Assembly (NCBI RefSeq): GCF_900105515.1 | Contig: NZ_FNSY01000001.1 | Coordinates: 4,824,001 to 4,888,000, forward strand | Direction of reading: 5' to 3' | DNA: 64,000 nucleotides | Source of the DNA: Streptomyces sp. 2131.1 | GTDB lineage: Bacteria > Actinomycetota > Actinomycetes > Streptomycetales > Streptomycetaceae | In this document: piece by piece, positions 34,011 through 43,600 of the stretch | Layout: every line of letters starts with the position of its first letter | How positions within the stretch are numbered: the stretch's first letter is position 1 | Notes under the pieces: model-generated | Seen by the model: only the letters and a program-made list of their open reading frames with translations | What the model was told of the DNA's origin: nothing | Database searches by the model: none | Translations under genes and position numbers: made by a program

Positions 34011-34829
34011 TCAGTCCGGAAGGGTGACGAAATCAATCAATTCCTCTACCCGGCCCAGGAGTTCGGGCTGAAGGTCACGGTAGGACCGGACCGAGGACAG
34101 AATCCGCTGCCAGGCCGCGCCGGTGTTCTCCGGCCACCCCAGCGCCCGGCACACCCCCGTTTTCCAGTCCTGCCCACGCGGCACCACCGGCCAGCCGGCG
34201 ATCCCCACCGACGCGGGCTTCACGGCCTCCCACACGTCGATGTACGGATGGCCGACCACCAGGACGCTGTCCCCGGAGACCTGGGCCGCGATCCGCGACT
34301 CCTTGGAGCCGGGCACCAGATGGTCGACCAGCACGCCCAGCCGGGCGTCCGGCGCCGGCCCGAACTCGCGCACGATCGCCGGAAGGTCGTCGATGCCCTC
34401 CAGGTACTCGACGACCACGCCCTCGATGCGCAGGTCGTCGCCCCACACCCGCTCGACCAGCTCCGCGTCGTGCCGCCCCTCCACGTAGATCCGCCCGGCC
34501 CGCGCCACCCGGGCCCGCGCCCCCGGCACCGCCACCGAACCGGAGGCCGTACGCGCGGGCCGCACCGGTCCGCCGGCCGACGGGCGCACCAGCGTCACCA
34601 CCCGGCCCTCAAGCAGGAAGCCGCGCGGCGTCATCGGGAAGACCCGGTGCTTGCCGAACCGGTCCTCCAGGGTCACCGTCGGCCCCTCGGCGGTCTTCTC
34701 GCACCGGATCACCGCACCGCAGAAACCGGTGACGGCCTCCTCCACGACCAGATCGGTCTCGGCGGGCACTTCGGGGGCGGGGGCGGACTTCTTCCACGGC
34801 GGGGTCAGATCCGGCTGGTAGCTGCGCAT
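34011..34829 (-). CDS. DUF3097 family protein (TOPRIM-like)
   Basis: The 272-residue product starts MRSYQPDLTPPWKKSA, the typical DUF3097 opening. The central part has VEGRHDAELVERVWGDDLR, LEGIDDLPAIVREFG and LGVLVDHLVPGSKESRIA, which resembles the TOPRIM pattern of RNase M5 and primases (Glu in VEGxxDA, then an acidic DxxxPGxK/E motif). Function is not established. The ATG chosen is 6 nt after TATCGT on the minus strand (34836-34841), a leaderless arrangement; the longer in-frame start eleven codons upstream overlaps that hexamer. It lies between the receptor-like gene and the MBL-fold gene, all on the minus strand. Confidence 0.82.
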   Translation of the reverse strand: MRSYQPDLTPPWKKSAPAPEVPAETDLVVEEAVTGFCGAVIRCEKTAEGPTVTLEDRFGKHRVFPMTPRGFLLEGRVVTLVRPSAGGPVRPARTASGSVAVPGARARVARAGRIYVEGRHDAELVERVWGDDLRIEGVVVEYLEGIDDLPAIVREFGPAPDARLGVLVDHLVPGSKESRIAAQVSGDSVLVVGHPYIDVWEAVKPASVGIAGWPVVPRGQDWKTGVCRALGWPENTGAAWQRILSSVRSYRDLQPELLGRVEELIDFVTLPD

Positions 34830-34900
34830 CGCACGACGATAAGCGGGGAAGACCCGCGACACGCCGAACCGTGAGGCCGCCCGGCGGTCCGCCCTTCCCC

Positions 34901-35008
34901 GCTACGACCCGCCGAACCGTCCCGCCGGCGCGTCCCGCTACGACCCGCCGAACCGTCCCGCCGGCGCGTCCCGCTACGACCCGCCGAACCGTCCCGCCAG
35001 CGCGTCCC
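34901..35008. repeat. Three tandem 36-bp copies of the end of the MBL-fold gene
   Basis: Three adjacent 36-bp units run 34901-34936, 34937-34972 and 34973-35008. The third is the real 3' end of the MBL-fold gene and encodes RDALAGRFGGS plus the stop; the other two lie past the stop and each again encode RDAPAGRFGGS and a stop in the same frame. Copies 1 and 2 are identical; copy 3 differs by one base. Confidence 0.85.
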
Positions 35009-35693
35009 GCTGCGCCCGGACGAAGGCCGCGTCCACCACCGCCCCGTGCCCCGGCACGTACAGCGCGTCCTCGCCGCCCAGCTCCAGAAGCCGGTCAAGC
35101 GCCGCCGGCCAGCGGGCGGGCAGGGCGTCCGGACCGGCCTGCGGCTCGCCCGACTCCTCCACCAGGTCGCCGCAGAACACCAGCGGCGCAGAGCCGGGGA
35201 CCAGCACCGCCAGGTCGTGGCCGCTGTGCGCCGCGCCCACGTTCACCAGCACCACCTGCCGGCCGCCCAGGTCCAGCACCCGCTCCCCGTCCACCTCCTC
35301 GCCCGGGGCCACCAGCGTGTCGACGGACTCCGCCGCGTCCGGCTCGGGCAGGCCCTGGGACACCGCGTCCGCGTACAGCTCGCCCGCCCCGCGCCGCAGC
35401 AGCTCCGTCATGCCGGCCGCGCCGTACACCCGGGCCCCGGCGAAGGCGGCTGTGCCCAGCACATGATCGAAGTGCGGGTGACTGAGTGCGATGTGCGTCA
35501 CCCTCCGGCCGAGCAGCGCCTCCGCCTGCGTACGCAGCTCGACGCCCTCGCGCAGTGACGCACCGGTGTCGCAGAGCAGCACTCCGTCCGCGCCGGCCAC
35601 CAGCAGGGCCGTGGCGTCCCACACCGGAAGGCGCCGTCGGCCCGTTCCGGGGCCCAGCCGCTCCCACCCGAAGTCTTCCCAAGAGGCGTCCAT
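34974..35693 (-). CDS. MBL-fold metallohydrolase
   Basis: The 239-residue product has the metallo-beta-lactamase motif HPHFDH (SHPHFDHVLGTAAF), a later zinc-ligand His (GAAHSGHDLAVLVP), the Asp of FCGDLVEES and the terminal PGHGAVVD His. These are the ligands for a binuclear metal site. The substrate is not predictable; such stand-alone enzymes hydrolyse lactones, thioesters or similar. The ATG is 6 nt after TAGCGT on the minus strand (35700-35705), suggesting a leaderless mRNA. Its last twelve codons, including the stop, are tandemly duplicated downstream. Divergent from hrcA. Confidence 0.88.
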   Translation of the reverse strand: MDASWEDFGWERLGPGTGRRRLPVWDATALLVAGADGVLLCDTGASLREGVELRTQAEALLGRRVTHIALSHPHFDHVLGTAAFAGARVYGAAGMTELLRRGAGELYADAVSQGLPEPDAAESVDTLVAPGEEVDGERVLDLGGRQVVLVNVGAAHSGHDLAVLVPGSAPLVFCGDLVEESGEPQAGPDALPARWPAALDRLLELGGEDALYVPGHGAVVDAAFVRAQRDALAGRFGGS

Positions 35694-35750
35694 GGGGCGA
35701 CGCTATCGGCAGCGACCTGCGCGGTCCTGCGGCACGGTGGCCGGTCGCCC

Positions 35751-35781
35751 TTGCTAGGAAGCCACCCCGTCGCCGTACACT
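35751..35781 (+). promoter_or_regulatory. Candidate hrcA promoter
   Basis: TTGCTA and TACACT are separated by 19 nt. The -10 lies 12 nt before the CIRCE element, so the repressor would cover the transcription start region. Confidence 0.45.
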
Positions 35782-35793
35782 GGCCGGGGATCG

Positions 35794-35820
35794 CTGGCAC
35801 TCGTACGTACCGAGTGCCAG
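35794..35820. promoter_or_regulatory. CIRCE operator
   Basis: CTGGCACTC-N9-GAGTGCCAG is a perfect 9+9+9 inverted repeat matching the CIRCE consensus (TTAGCACTC-N9-GAGTGCTAA) in 7 of 9 positions per arm. It is the binding site of HrcA and lies about 58 nt before the hrcA start, implying autoregulation and heat-shock control. Confidence 0.9.
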
Positions 35821-35878
35821 GAGGAATCCCGGGAACGGCCCGAGGACCACGAGATGGACAGCTGGAGGTGTGCGCGCG

Positions 35879-36895
35879 ATGCTCAGCGAACGCAGACTCG
35901 AAGTGCTGCGCGCCATCGTCCAGGACTACGTCGGCACCGAGGAGCCCGTAGGCTCCAAGGCGCTCACGGAGCGGCACAAGCTCGGGGTCTCCCCGGCCAC
36001 CGTCCGCAACGACATGGCGGTGCTGGAGGACGAGGGCTTCATCGCCCAGCCCCACACCAGCGCGGGGCGCATCCCGACGGACAAGGGCTACCGGCTCTTC
36101 GTCGACAAGCTCGCGGGCGTCAAGCCCCTCTCGTCGCCGGAGCGCCGCGCCATCCAGAACTTCCTCGACGGCGCGGTCGACCTCGACGACGTCGTGGGCC
36201 GCACCGTACGGCTGCTCGCGCAGCTGACCCGGCAGGTCGCCGTCGTGCAGTACCCCTCGCTGACCCGCTCGACGGTGCGGCATGTGGAACTGCTGTCGCT
36301 GGCACCGGCGCGGCTGATGCTCGTGCTGATCACGGACACCGGCCGGGTCGAACAGCGGCTGGTCGACTGCCCGGCGCCGTTCGGCGAGACCGCGCTCGCG
36401 GACCTGCGGGCCCGGCTCAACAGCCGGGTGGTGGGACGCCGCTTCGCGGACGTCCCGCAGCTGGTGCAGGACCTGCCGGAATCCTTCGAGAGCGAGGACC
36501 GGGGAACCGTGTCCACCGTCCTCTCGATCCTGCTCGAAACCCTCGTCGAGGAGACGGAGGAGCGGCTGATGATCGGCGGCACCTCCAACCTCACCCGCTT
36601 CGGACACGACTTCCCTGTGATGATCCGGCCGGTGCTCGAAGCACTGGAGGAACAGGTCGTGCTGCTGAAGCTGCTCGGCGAGGCCAAGGACTCGGGCATG
36701 ACCGTACGCATCGGGCACGAGAACGCCCACGAGGGCCTCAACTCCACGTCCGTCGTCGCGGTCGGCTACGGTTCGGGCGACGAGGCAGTCGCCAAACTCG
36801 GCGTGGTCGGACCGACCCGCATGGACTACCCCGGAACGATGGGAGCGGTACGCGCAGTGGCACGTTACGTCGGACAGATCCTGGCGGAGTCGTAA
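35879..36895 (+). CDS. hrcA: Heat-inducible transcription repressor HrcA
   Basis: HrcA represses chaperone genes by binding CIRCE; its activity depends on the GroEL chaperonin. The 338-residue product has an N-terminal winged helix (MLSERRLEVLRAIVQDYV, GVSPATVRNDMAVLEDEGFI), the TSAGRIPTDKGYRLFVD segment and the C-terminal dimerisation domain (VGPTRMDYPGTMGAVRAVARYV). The ATG has GGAGG 10 nt upstream; a GTG three codons earlier is too close to that site. The stop codon abuts the dnaJ GTG with no gap, so the two are co-translated. Confidence 0.97.
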   Translation: MLSERRLEVLRAIVQDYVGTEEPVGSKALTERHKLGVSPATVRNDMAVLEDEGFIAQPHTSAGRIPTDKGYRLFVDKLAGVKPLSSPERRAIQNFLDGAVDLDDVVGRTVRLLAQLTRQVAVVQYPSLTRSTVRHVELLSLAPARLMLVLITDTGRVEQRLVDCPAPFGETALADLRARLNSRVVGRRFADVPQLVQDLPESFESEDRGTVSTVLSILLETLVEETEERLMIGGTSNLTRFGHDFPVMIRPVLEALEEQVVLLKLLGEAKDSGMTVRIGHENAHEGLNSTSVVAVGYGSGDEAVAKLGVVGPTRMDYPGTMGAVRAVARYVGQILAES

Positions 36896-38032
36896 GTGGC
36901 CACGGACTACTACGCCGTACTCGGCGTGCGCCGCGACGCTTCTCAGGACGAGATCAAGAAGGCATTCCGGAGGCTCGCCCGCGAGCTGCACCCGGACGTG
37001 AACCCCGATCCGAAGACCCAGGAGCGGTTCAAGGAGATCAACGCCGCCTACGAGGTGCTGTCGGACGCCCAGAAGAAGCAGGTCTACGACCTCGGCGGCG
37101 ACCCCCTCTCCCAGTCCGGGGGCGGCGGCGCCGGCGGCTTCGGACAGGGCGGCTTCGGCAACTTCTCCGACATCATGGACGCGTTCTTCGGTACGTCGTC
37201 GCAGCGCGGACCCCGTTCGCGCACCCGACGCGGCCAGGACGCCATGATCCGGCTGGAGATCGACCTCGCCGAGGCGGCCTTCGGCACCACCAAGGACATC
37301 CAGGTCGACACGGCCGTCGTGTGTACGACGTGCAGCGGCGAGGGGGCGGCCCCCGGTACCTCCGCGCAGACCTGCGACATGTGCCGCGGCCGCGGTGAGG
37401 TCTCCCAGGTCACCCGGTCCTTCCTCGGTCAGGTCATGACCTCGCGGCCCTGCCCGCAGTGCCAGGGCTTCGGTACGGTCGTGCCGACCCCCTGCCCGGA
37501 GTGCGCCGGCGACGGCCGCATCCGCTCGCGGCGCACGCTGACCGTGAAGATCCCCGCCGGTGTCGACAACGGCACCCGCATCCAGCTCGCGGGCGAGGGT
37601 GAGGTCGGCCCCGGCGGCGGCCCCGCCGGCGACCTCTACGTCGAGATCCACGAGCTGCCGCACTCGGTGTTCCAGCGCCGCGGCGACGACCTGCACTGCA
37701 CGGTCACCATCCCCATGACGGCGGCGGCCCTCGGCACCAAGGTGCCGCTGGAGACGCTGGACGGCCTGGAGGAGGTCGACATCCGGCCGGGCACCCAGTC
37801 CGGCCAGTCCGTCCCGCTGCACGGGCGCGGCATCACGCACCTGCGCGGCGGCGGACGCGGCGACCTCATCGTGCACGTCGAGGTGACCACCCCGATGAAG
37901 CTGGACCCCGAGCAGGAACGCCTCCTGCGCGAACTGTCCAAGCTGCGCGGCGAGGAGCGGCCCACCGGCCAGTTCCAGCCCGGCCAGCAGGGCCTGTTCT
38001 CCCGCCTGAAGGACGCCTTCAACGGCCGCTGA
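36896..38032 (+). CDS. dnaJ: Chaperone DnaJ (second copy type, hrcA-linked)
   Basis: The 378-residue product is a full-length type I Hsp40: J domain with HPD (residues 32-34), Gly-rich linker, four CxxCxGxG zinc-binding repeats (CTTCSGEG, CDMCRGRG, CPQCQGFG, CPECAGDG) and the C-terminal substrate-binding domains. It delivers misfolded proteins to DnaK and stimulates its ATPase. GTG start directly after the hrcA stop. Streptomyces has another dnaJ in the dnaK operon, so this is the one usually called dnaJ2; the two differ in control, this one by HrcA/CIRCE. Confidence 0.96.
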   Translation: MATDYYAVLGVRRDASQDEIKKAFRRLARELHPDVNPDPKTQERFKEINAAYEVLSDAQKKQVYDLGGDPLSQSGGGGAGGFGQGGFGNFSDIMDAFFGTSSQRGPRSRTRRGQDAMIRLEIDLAEAAFGTTKDIQVDTAVVCTTCSGEGAAPGTSAQTCDMCRGRGEVSQVTRSFLGQVMTSRPCPQCQGFGTVVPTPCPECAGDGRIRSRRTLTVKIPAGVDNGTRIQLAGEGEVGPGGGPAGDLYVEIHELPHSVFQRRGDDLHCTVTIPMTAAALGTKVPLETLDGLEEVDIRPGTQSGQSVPLHGRGITHLRGGGRGDLIVHVEVTTPMKLDPEQERLLRELSKLRGEERPTGQFQPGQQGLFSRLKDAFNGR

Positions 38033-38046
38033 CGGCACCTCTCCAC

Positions 38047-38079
38047 GCGGTACGGACCCGGTCTCCGGGTCCGTACCGC
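38047..38079 (+). terminator. Terminator of hrcA-dnaJ
   Basis: GCGGTACGGACCCGG pairs perfectly with its reverse complement (15 bp) across a TCT loop, 15 nt after the dnaJ stop. Confidence 0.8.
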
Positions 38080-38144
38080 GCCGGGGCCCTACGCCGTCGC
38101 GGGGCGGGCATCACGGGACACCAGGGACGTGACACGATGCGGTC

Positions 38145-39218
38145 ATGTCCTCCGCGCTGACCGATCTCTGCCGGTATCCGATCGTGCAGGCCCCCATGGC
38201 CGGCGGTCCCTCCTGCCCGCAGCTCGCCGCGGCCGTCTCCGAGGCCGGCGGGCTCGGCTTCCTGGCCGCCGGGTACAGGACGGCGGACGGCATCCGCGAC
38301 GAGATCGACCAGGTGCGCGGCCTGACCGGGCAGCCCTTCGGCGTCAACCTCTTCATGCCGCAGCAGAGCCACACCGACCCCGCGGCCCTGGACGTCTACC
38401 GCCGCCGGCTCACGGGCGAGGCCGCCTGGTACGAGACTCCCCTCGGCGACACCGACGTCCCCGGCGACGACGGGTACGAGGACAAGCTCGCCGTCCTCCT
38501 CGACGCCCCCGTCCCGGTCGTCTCCTTCACCTTCGGCTGCCCCTCGCGCGACACGCTCGACGCGTTCGCCGCGGCCGGTACGTACACCGTCGTCACGGTC
38601 ACCTCGCCCGAGGAGGCGCAGGCCGCCCAGTGGGCCGGGGCCGACGCCGTCTGCGCCCAGGGCACCGAGGCGGGCGGCCACCGCTCCACCTTCCAGGACG
38701 ACCCGGCCACCGAGGACGGCGGCACCGGGCTGCTCAGCCTGGTGACCCAGGTCCGCGAGACGGTGCAGATACCGGTCGTCGCCGCCGGCGGCCTGATGCG
38801 GGGCTCCCAGATCGCCGCCGTGCTCGCGGCGGGCGCCGACGCCGCCCAGCTGGGCACCGCCTTCCTGCCCTGCCCGGAGTCCGGCGCCCATGTGCTGCAC
38901 AAGAAGGCCCTGACCAACCCGCTGTTCGTCCGGACCACCCTGACCAGGGCGTTCTCCGGCCGCCCGGCACGCGGCCTGGTCAACCGCTTCGTGCGCGAGC
39001 ACGGACCGTACGCCCCCGCCGCCTACCCCCAGGTCCACCACATGACCTCCGTGCTCCGCAAGGCGGCCGCCAAGGCCGGGGACGCGCAGGGCATGGCGCT
39101 GTGGGCCGGGCAGGGCCACCGGATGGCCCGCGAACTGCCGGCGGCCCGGCTGGTCCGGCTGCTCGCCGAGGAACTGGACGCCGCACGGACGGCAGTGAGC
39201 ACGAGGAGTACGCAGTGA
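38145..39218 (+). CDS. Nitronate monooxygenase family flavoprotein
   Basis: The 357-residue product is a TIM-barrel FMN enzyme of the nitronate monooxygenase (formerly 2-nitropropane dioxygenase) family: IVQAPMAGGPSCPQLAAAV at the N terminus, GVNLFMPQ, the SFTFGCPSRD strand, GADAVCAQGTEAGGHRS (with the conserved catalytic-region His) and VVAAGGLMRGSQIAAVLAAGADAAQLGTAF (ends VVAAGGLMRG ... DAAQLGTAF) for phosphate binding. It oxidises nitronates such as propionate 3-nitronate. The ATG is 6 nt after a CACGAT -10-like hexamer. Its stop overlaps the rsmE start (GTGA), so the two are co-translated. Confidence 0.9.
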   Translation: MSSALTDLCRYPIVQAPMAGGPSCPQLAAAVSEAGGLGFLAAGYRTADGIRDEIDQVRGLTGQPFGVNLFMPQQSHTDPAALDVYRRRLTGEAAWYETPLGDTDVPGDDGYEDKLAVLLDAPVPVVSFTFGCPSRDTLDAFAAAGTYTVVTVTSPEEAQAAQWAGADAVCAQGTEAGGHRSTFQDDPATEDGGTGLLSLVTQVRETVQIPVVAAGGLMRGSQIAAVLAAGADAAQLGTAFLPCPESGAHVLHKKALTNPLFVRTTLTRAFSGRPARGLVNRFVREHGPYAPAAYPQVHHMTSVLRKAAAKAGDAQGMALWAGQGHRMARELPAARLVRLLAEELDAARTAVSTRSTQ

Positions 39219-39958
39219 CGGCACCCGTCTTCGTCGTCGAACAGCTGGCGGACGCACCGGAGTTCGTCCTCGACGGCCCCGAAGGGCGGCACGCGGTATC
39301 CGTGAAGCGCCTGCGCACCGGCGAGGAGGTCGTCCTGACCGACGGCCGCGGCCGGTGGGCGCCCGGCCTCGTGCGGGCCGCCGAGGGCAAGGACCGGCTC
39401 GTCGTCGACCTGGACCCGGTCCACGAGGAGCCGGCCCCCGCCGTCCGGATCACCGTCGTCCAGGCCCTGCCCAAGGGGGACCGGGGCGAGGTCGCCGTGG
39501 AGACGATGACCGAGACCGGAGTCGACGGGGTCGTGCCGTGGCAGGCGGCGCGCTGCATCACCCAGTGGAAGGGCGACCGCGGTCTCAAGTCCCTGGCCAA
39601 ATGGCGCGGTACGGCCCGCGAGGCCGGCAAGCAGTCCCGCCGCGTGCGCTTCCCGGACGTGGCCGACCTGGCCACCACCAAGCAGGTCGCGGGCCTGCTG
39701 GCCGCGGCGGACTTCGCGGCCGTCCTGCACGAGGACCGCGACTACGACAGCGAGCCCCTGGCCACCGTCGCCCTGCCCGACGCGGGCGAGATCGTGCTGG
39801 TCGTCGGCCCCGAGGGCGGTGTCTCCCCGGACGAACTGGCCGCGTTCACCGCAGCCGGAGCCCGCACCTGCCGGCTCGGTCCCTCGGTCCTGCGCACCTC
39901 GACGGCGGGCACCGCGGCGACCGCGCTGCTGCTGGGGCGTACGGGGCGCTGGTCGTAG
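39215..39958 (+). CDS. rsmE: 16S rRNA (uracil-1498-N3)-methyltransferase
   Basis: RsmE methylates N3 of U1498 in 16S rRNA near the P site. The 247-residue product has the N-terminal PUA-like domain (EGRHAVSVKRLRTGEEVVLTDG) and the C-terminal SPOUT knot (VLVVGPEGGVSPDELAAF and LGPSVLRTSTAGTAATALLL). Length is normal. GTG start overlapping the previous stop. In many bacteria rsmE follows dnaJ and prmA; here a nitronate monooxygenase takes the middle place. Confidence 0.95.
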   Translation: MTAPVFVVEQLADAPEFVLDGPEGRHAVSVKRLRTGEEVVLTDGRGRWAPGLVRAAEGKDRLVVDLDPVHEEPAPAVRITVVQALPKGDRGEVAVETMTETGVDGVVPWQAARCITQWKGDRGLKSLAKWRGTAREAGKQSRRVRFPDVADLATTKQVAGLLAAADFAAVLHEDRDYDSEPLATVALPDAGEIVLVVGPEGGVSPDELAAFTAAGARTCRLGPSVLRTSTAGTAATALLLGRTGRWS

Positions 39959-40030
39959 ACCGTCCCCGATGGGGTGGTTGTGCCCGGAAGTGCTCTACCG
40001 CACCGCCAGGTACGGTGGGAAGCTGCCCGT

Positions 40031-40564
40031 ATGGGGACATCAAGGGCAAGGGGCCGGCGTACGGCCCGTCGCTTTCCGGCCGCACTCTGCCTCGCCGCGG
40101 CGGCCGTCGCCGGCCTCGCCGCCTGTGAACCGGTGGACGCTGCGGGCGCGTTGAACACCGCGTCCGTCGCCGTCACCACCGACCGGACCGCCACCCGGGC
40201 ACTGGAGCACGAGGGCGTCCACGTGCGCTGGCTGACCTGCACGGCCTCCCTCGACAGGGGCGGCGCCACCCGTTCCGCGGCGCCCTCCGCCTCCGTGCGC
40301 CGGGTGGCCGAGGTCCACTGCGACGGCGAGACGAAGTCCGGCGGGGACATCGCGCTGGACGGGAAGGTGACCCATGCCGTCGAGGGCCGCTGCGTACGCG
40401 GCGACATGACCGCGAGGACCGGTGGGCGCGCCGTCTTCCGGGCCACCCTGCTCGGCGACTGCGCCGCCCCGGCCACGACCGCACCGCCCGCCGGAGTCCC
40501 GGGCCGGGGCAACGGCCCGACGGCCACGGTGACCGTCACGGTCACCGCGTACCCGGGCAAGTAG
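40031..40564 (+). CDS. Putative lipoprotein, conserved hypothetical
   Basis: The 177-residue product begins with a basic n-region (MGTSRARGRRTARR), a hydrophobic stretch and the lipobox LAAC with Cys32, so it should be lipid-anchored on the outer face of the membrane. The mature part contains three further Cys (TCTAS, VHCDGE, GRCVRG, CAAP regions) that may pair, and a Thr/Pro/Val-rich C-terminal tail. No known domain is recognised. It lies alone between rsmE and the tricorn gene; the longer in-frame ORF upstream is rejected because the signal peptide fits this ATG. Confidence 0.75.
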   Translation: MGTSRARGRRTARRFPAALCLAAAAVAGLAACEPVDAAGALNTASVAVTTDRTATRALEHEGVHVRWLTCTASLDRGGATRSAAPSASVRRVAEVHCDGETKSGGDIALDGKVTHAVEGRCVRGDMTARTGGRAVFRATLLGDCAAPATTAPPAGVPGRGNGPTATVTVTVTAYPGK

Positions 40565-40698
40565 GGGCATCGTGTGGGGCGTTGACCTTTCCCGTGGTCC
40601 GCATATCCCCGGGTCATGCCCGCACGGCCGGCGCCGACGCCGGACGTACTGCGGCCAACCCCGTGCCACCCGGGGCGTGCGCGGCCTAGGGTGATCGT

Positions 40699-43600
40699 GT
40701 GACACAGCCTTCCTACCTCCGGTACCCCCATGTCCAGGGTGACTTGATCGCCTTCACCGCCGAGGACGACGTCTGGCTCGCCCCGCTCGACGGCGGCCGG
40801 GCATGGCGGGTCAGCGCAGACAACCGTCCCGTGACCCAGCCGCGGATATCGCCCGACGGCACCCTCGTCGCCTGGACCTCCACCCGCGACGGGGCGCCCG
40901 AAGTGCACCTCGCACCCGCGGACGGCGGACCCTCACGCCGGCTCACCCACTGGGGGGACACCCGCACCACCGTGCGCGGCTGGACCCCCGAAGGGGACGT
41001 ACTGGTCACCAGCACCCAGGGCCAGGTCTCGCTGCGCCGCAGCTGGGCCCGGGCCGTCCCGGTCGACGGCGGTCCCGCCCGGACCCTCCCGTACGGCCCC
41101 GTCGGCTCCCTCGCGTACGGGCCCGGCGGACGCGTCCTGCTGCTCTCGGCCACCATGGGCCGCGAGGCCGCCACCTGGAAGCGCTACCGGGGCGGCACGG
41201 CCGGCAAGCTCTGGATCGCGGCCGAGGACGACCCACTGGAGTTCGTCCGCGTCCACGAGGACCTCGACGGCAACCTCGAATGCCCGATGTGGGTGGGGGA
41301 GCGCATCGCGTTCCTCTCCGACCACGAGGGCGTCGGCGCCCTCTACTCCTCGCTGCCCGACGGCACGGACCTGCGCCGGCACACCCCCGTCGACGGCTTC
41401 TACGCGCGACACGCCACCACCGACGGCACCCGGGTCGCCTACGCCTGTGCCGGTGAACTCTGGCTCCTGGACGGCCTGGAGGGCGACGAGCCCCGCCGCG
41501 TCGAGATCCGGCTCGGCGGCCAGCGCGCCGACCTCCAGCCGTACCCGCTGCACGCCGACAGCCACCTGACCAGCGCCTCCCCCGACCGCACCGGCCGGGG
41601 CAGCGCCGTCCTCTCGCGGGGGGCCGTCCACTGGGTCACCCACCGCGAGGGCCCGGCCCGCGCGCTCGCCGCCGAACCCGGCGTACGGGCCAGACTGCCG
41701 CGCACCTTCCAGGCCGACGGCGACCAGCACGTCGTCTGGGTCACCGACGCCGAGGGCGACGACGCCCTGGAGATCGCCCCCGCCACCGGCACCTCGCCGG
41801 GCGCCGCGCCCCGCCGCCTGGCGGCCGGCCGGCTCGGCCGCGTCCTGGACCTCGCGCCCGCCCCCGACGGCAGCCGGTTCGCGGTCGCCGCTCACGACGG
41901 CCGCGTGCTGATCGTCGAGCGGGACAGCGGCGAGATCCACGAGGTGGACCGCAGCGAGCACGGCGACGCCTCGGGTCTCGCCTGGTCGCCCGACTCCGCG
42001 TGGCTCGCCTGGTCGCACCCCGGCCCCGAGCCGCTCAGCCAGCTCAAACTGGCCCACATCGCCGACCTCTCGGTCTCCGAGGCCACCCCGCTGCGGTTCC
42101 GGGATTTCGCGCCCGCCTTCACCGCCGACGGAAAGCACCTGGCCTTCCTCTCCGAGCGCGCCTTCGACCCCATCTACGACGCGCACGTCTTCGACATGGC
42201 GTTCATCGGGTCCTGCCGGCCGCACCTGCTGACGCTCGCGGCGACCACGCCCTCCCCGTTCGGGCCGCAGCTGCACGGCCGGCCCACCGAGAAGGAGAAG
42301 GGCGCCGACGGCGAGGACAACCCCACCGCGCTCCCGATCACCCGCATCGACCTGGACGGCCTCGCCGACCGGATCGTGCCCCTTCCCGTCGAGGCGGCCG
42401 TCTACTCCTCGCTCCGCGTCGCGCGGGACGGGCTGCTCTGGCTGCGCCACCCGCTCACCGGGGTCCTCGGCACCAGCGGCGCCGGCCCGGACGCGCGGCG
42501 CCCGGACACCGTCCTGGAGCGGTACGACCTGGAGAAGCTGCGCTGCGAGGAACTCTCCTCCGACGTCAGCCGTTTCGCGGTCAGCGGTGACGGGAAGCGG
42601 CTCGCGATCATCAACCACGGCAAGCTCTCCGTCGTCCCCTCCGACAGCCGGGTGCCCGCCGGCGACGACGACCACGACGACGCCGTGACCGTCGACCTCT
42701 CCCGGATCCGGCGCACCCTCGACCCGGCCGCCGAGTGGCGCCAGATGTACGCCGAGGCCGGCCGCGTCATGCGGGACAACTTCTGGCGGCCCGACATGGG
42801 CGGCGTCGACTGGGACGGCGTCCTGGACCGCTACCGCCCGGTCCTGGAGCGCGTCGCGACCCACGACGACCTCATGGACCTGCTCTGGGAGGTCCAGGGC
42901 GAGCTGGGCACCTCGCACGCGTACGTCACCCCGCCCGGCGGGTGGCGCGACGAGGCGGCCCGGCAGGGGCTGCTCGGGGCGGACCTCTCGCGCGCGGAGG
43001 ACGGCAGCTGGCGCGTCGACCGCGTGCTGCCCTCCGAGACCTCGGACCCGGCGGCCCGCTCGCCGCTCGCCGCACCGGGCGTGGCGGTCCGGGCCGGCGA
43101 CGCGATCGTGGCCGTCGACGGGCACCCCGTCGACCCGCTGACCGGGCCCGCGCCGCTGCTCACCGGCTCGGCCGGCAAGCCCGTCGAGCTGACGGTCTCC
43201 CCGGCCGACGGGGGCGACCCGCGCCATGTCGTCGTCGTACCCGTCGCCGACGAGGAGGCCCTGCGCTACCACGCGTGGGTCGCCGACCGGCGGGCGTACG
43301 TGCACGAGCGGTCGGGCGGCCGGCTGGGCTACCTCCACGTGCCCGACATGGTCGGCGGCGGCTGGGCCCAGATCCACCGCGACCTGCGCACCGAGATGGC
43401 GCGCGAGGGCCTGGTCGTGGACGTCCGGGAGAACCGGGGCGGCCACACCTCCCAGCTCGTCGTCGAGAAGCTGGCCCGCCGCATCGTCGGCTGGGACCTG
43501 CCGCGAGACGCACAGGCCTACAGCTACCCGGCCGACGCGCCGCGCGGGCCGGTCGTGGCCGTCGCGAACGAGTTCTCCGGCTCGGACGGCGACATCGTGA

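Noticed and set aside
34901..35008. Possible CRISPR-like array
   Set aside because: Units are adjacent with no spacers and are copies of a gene end.
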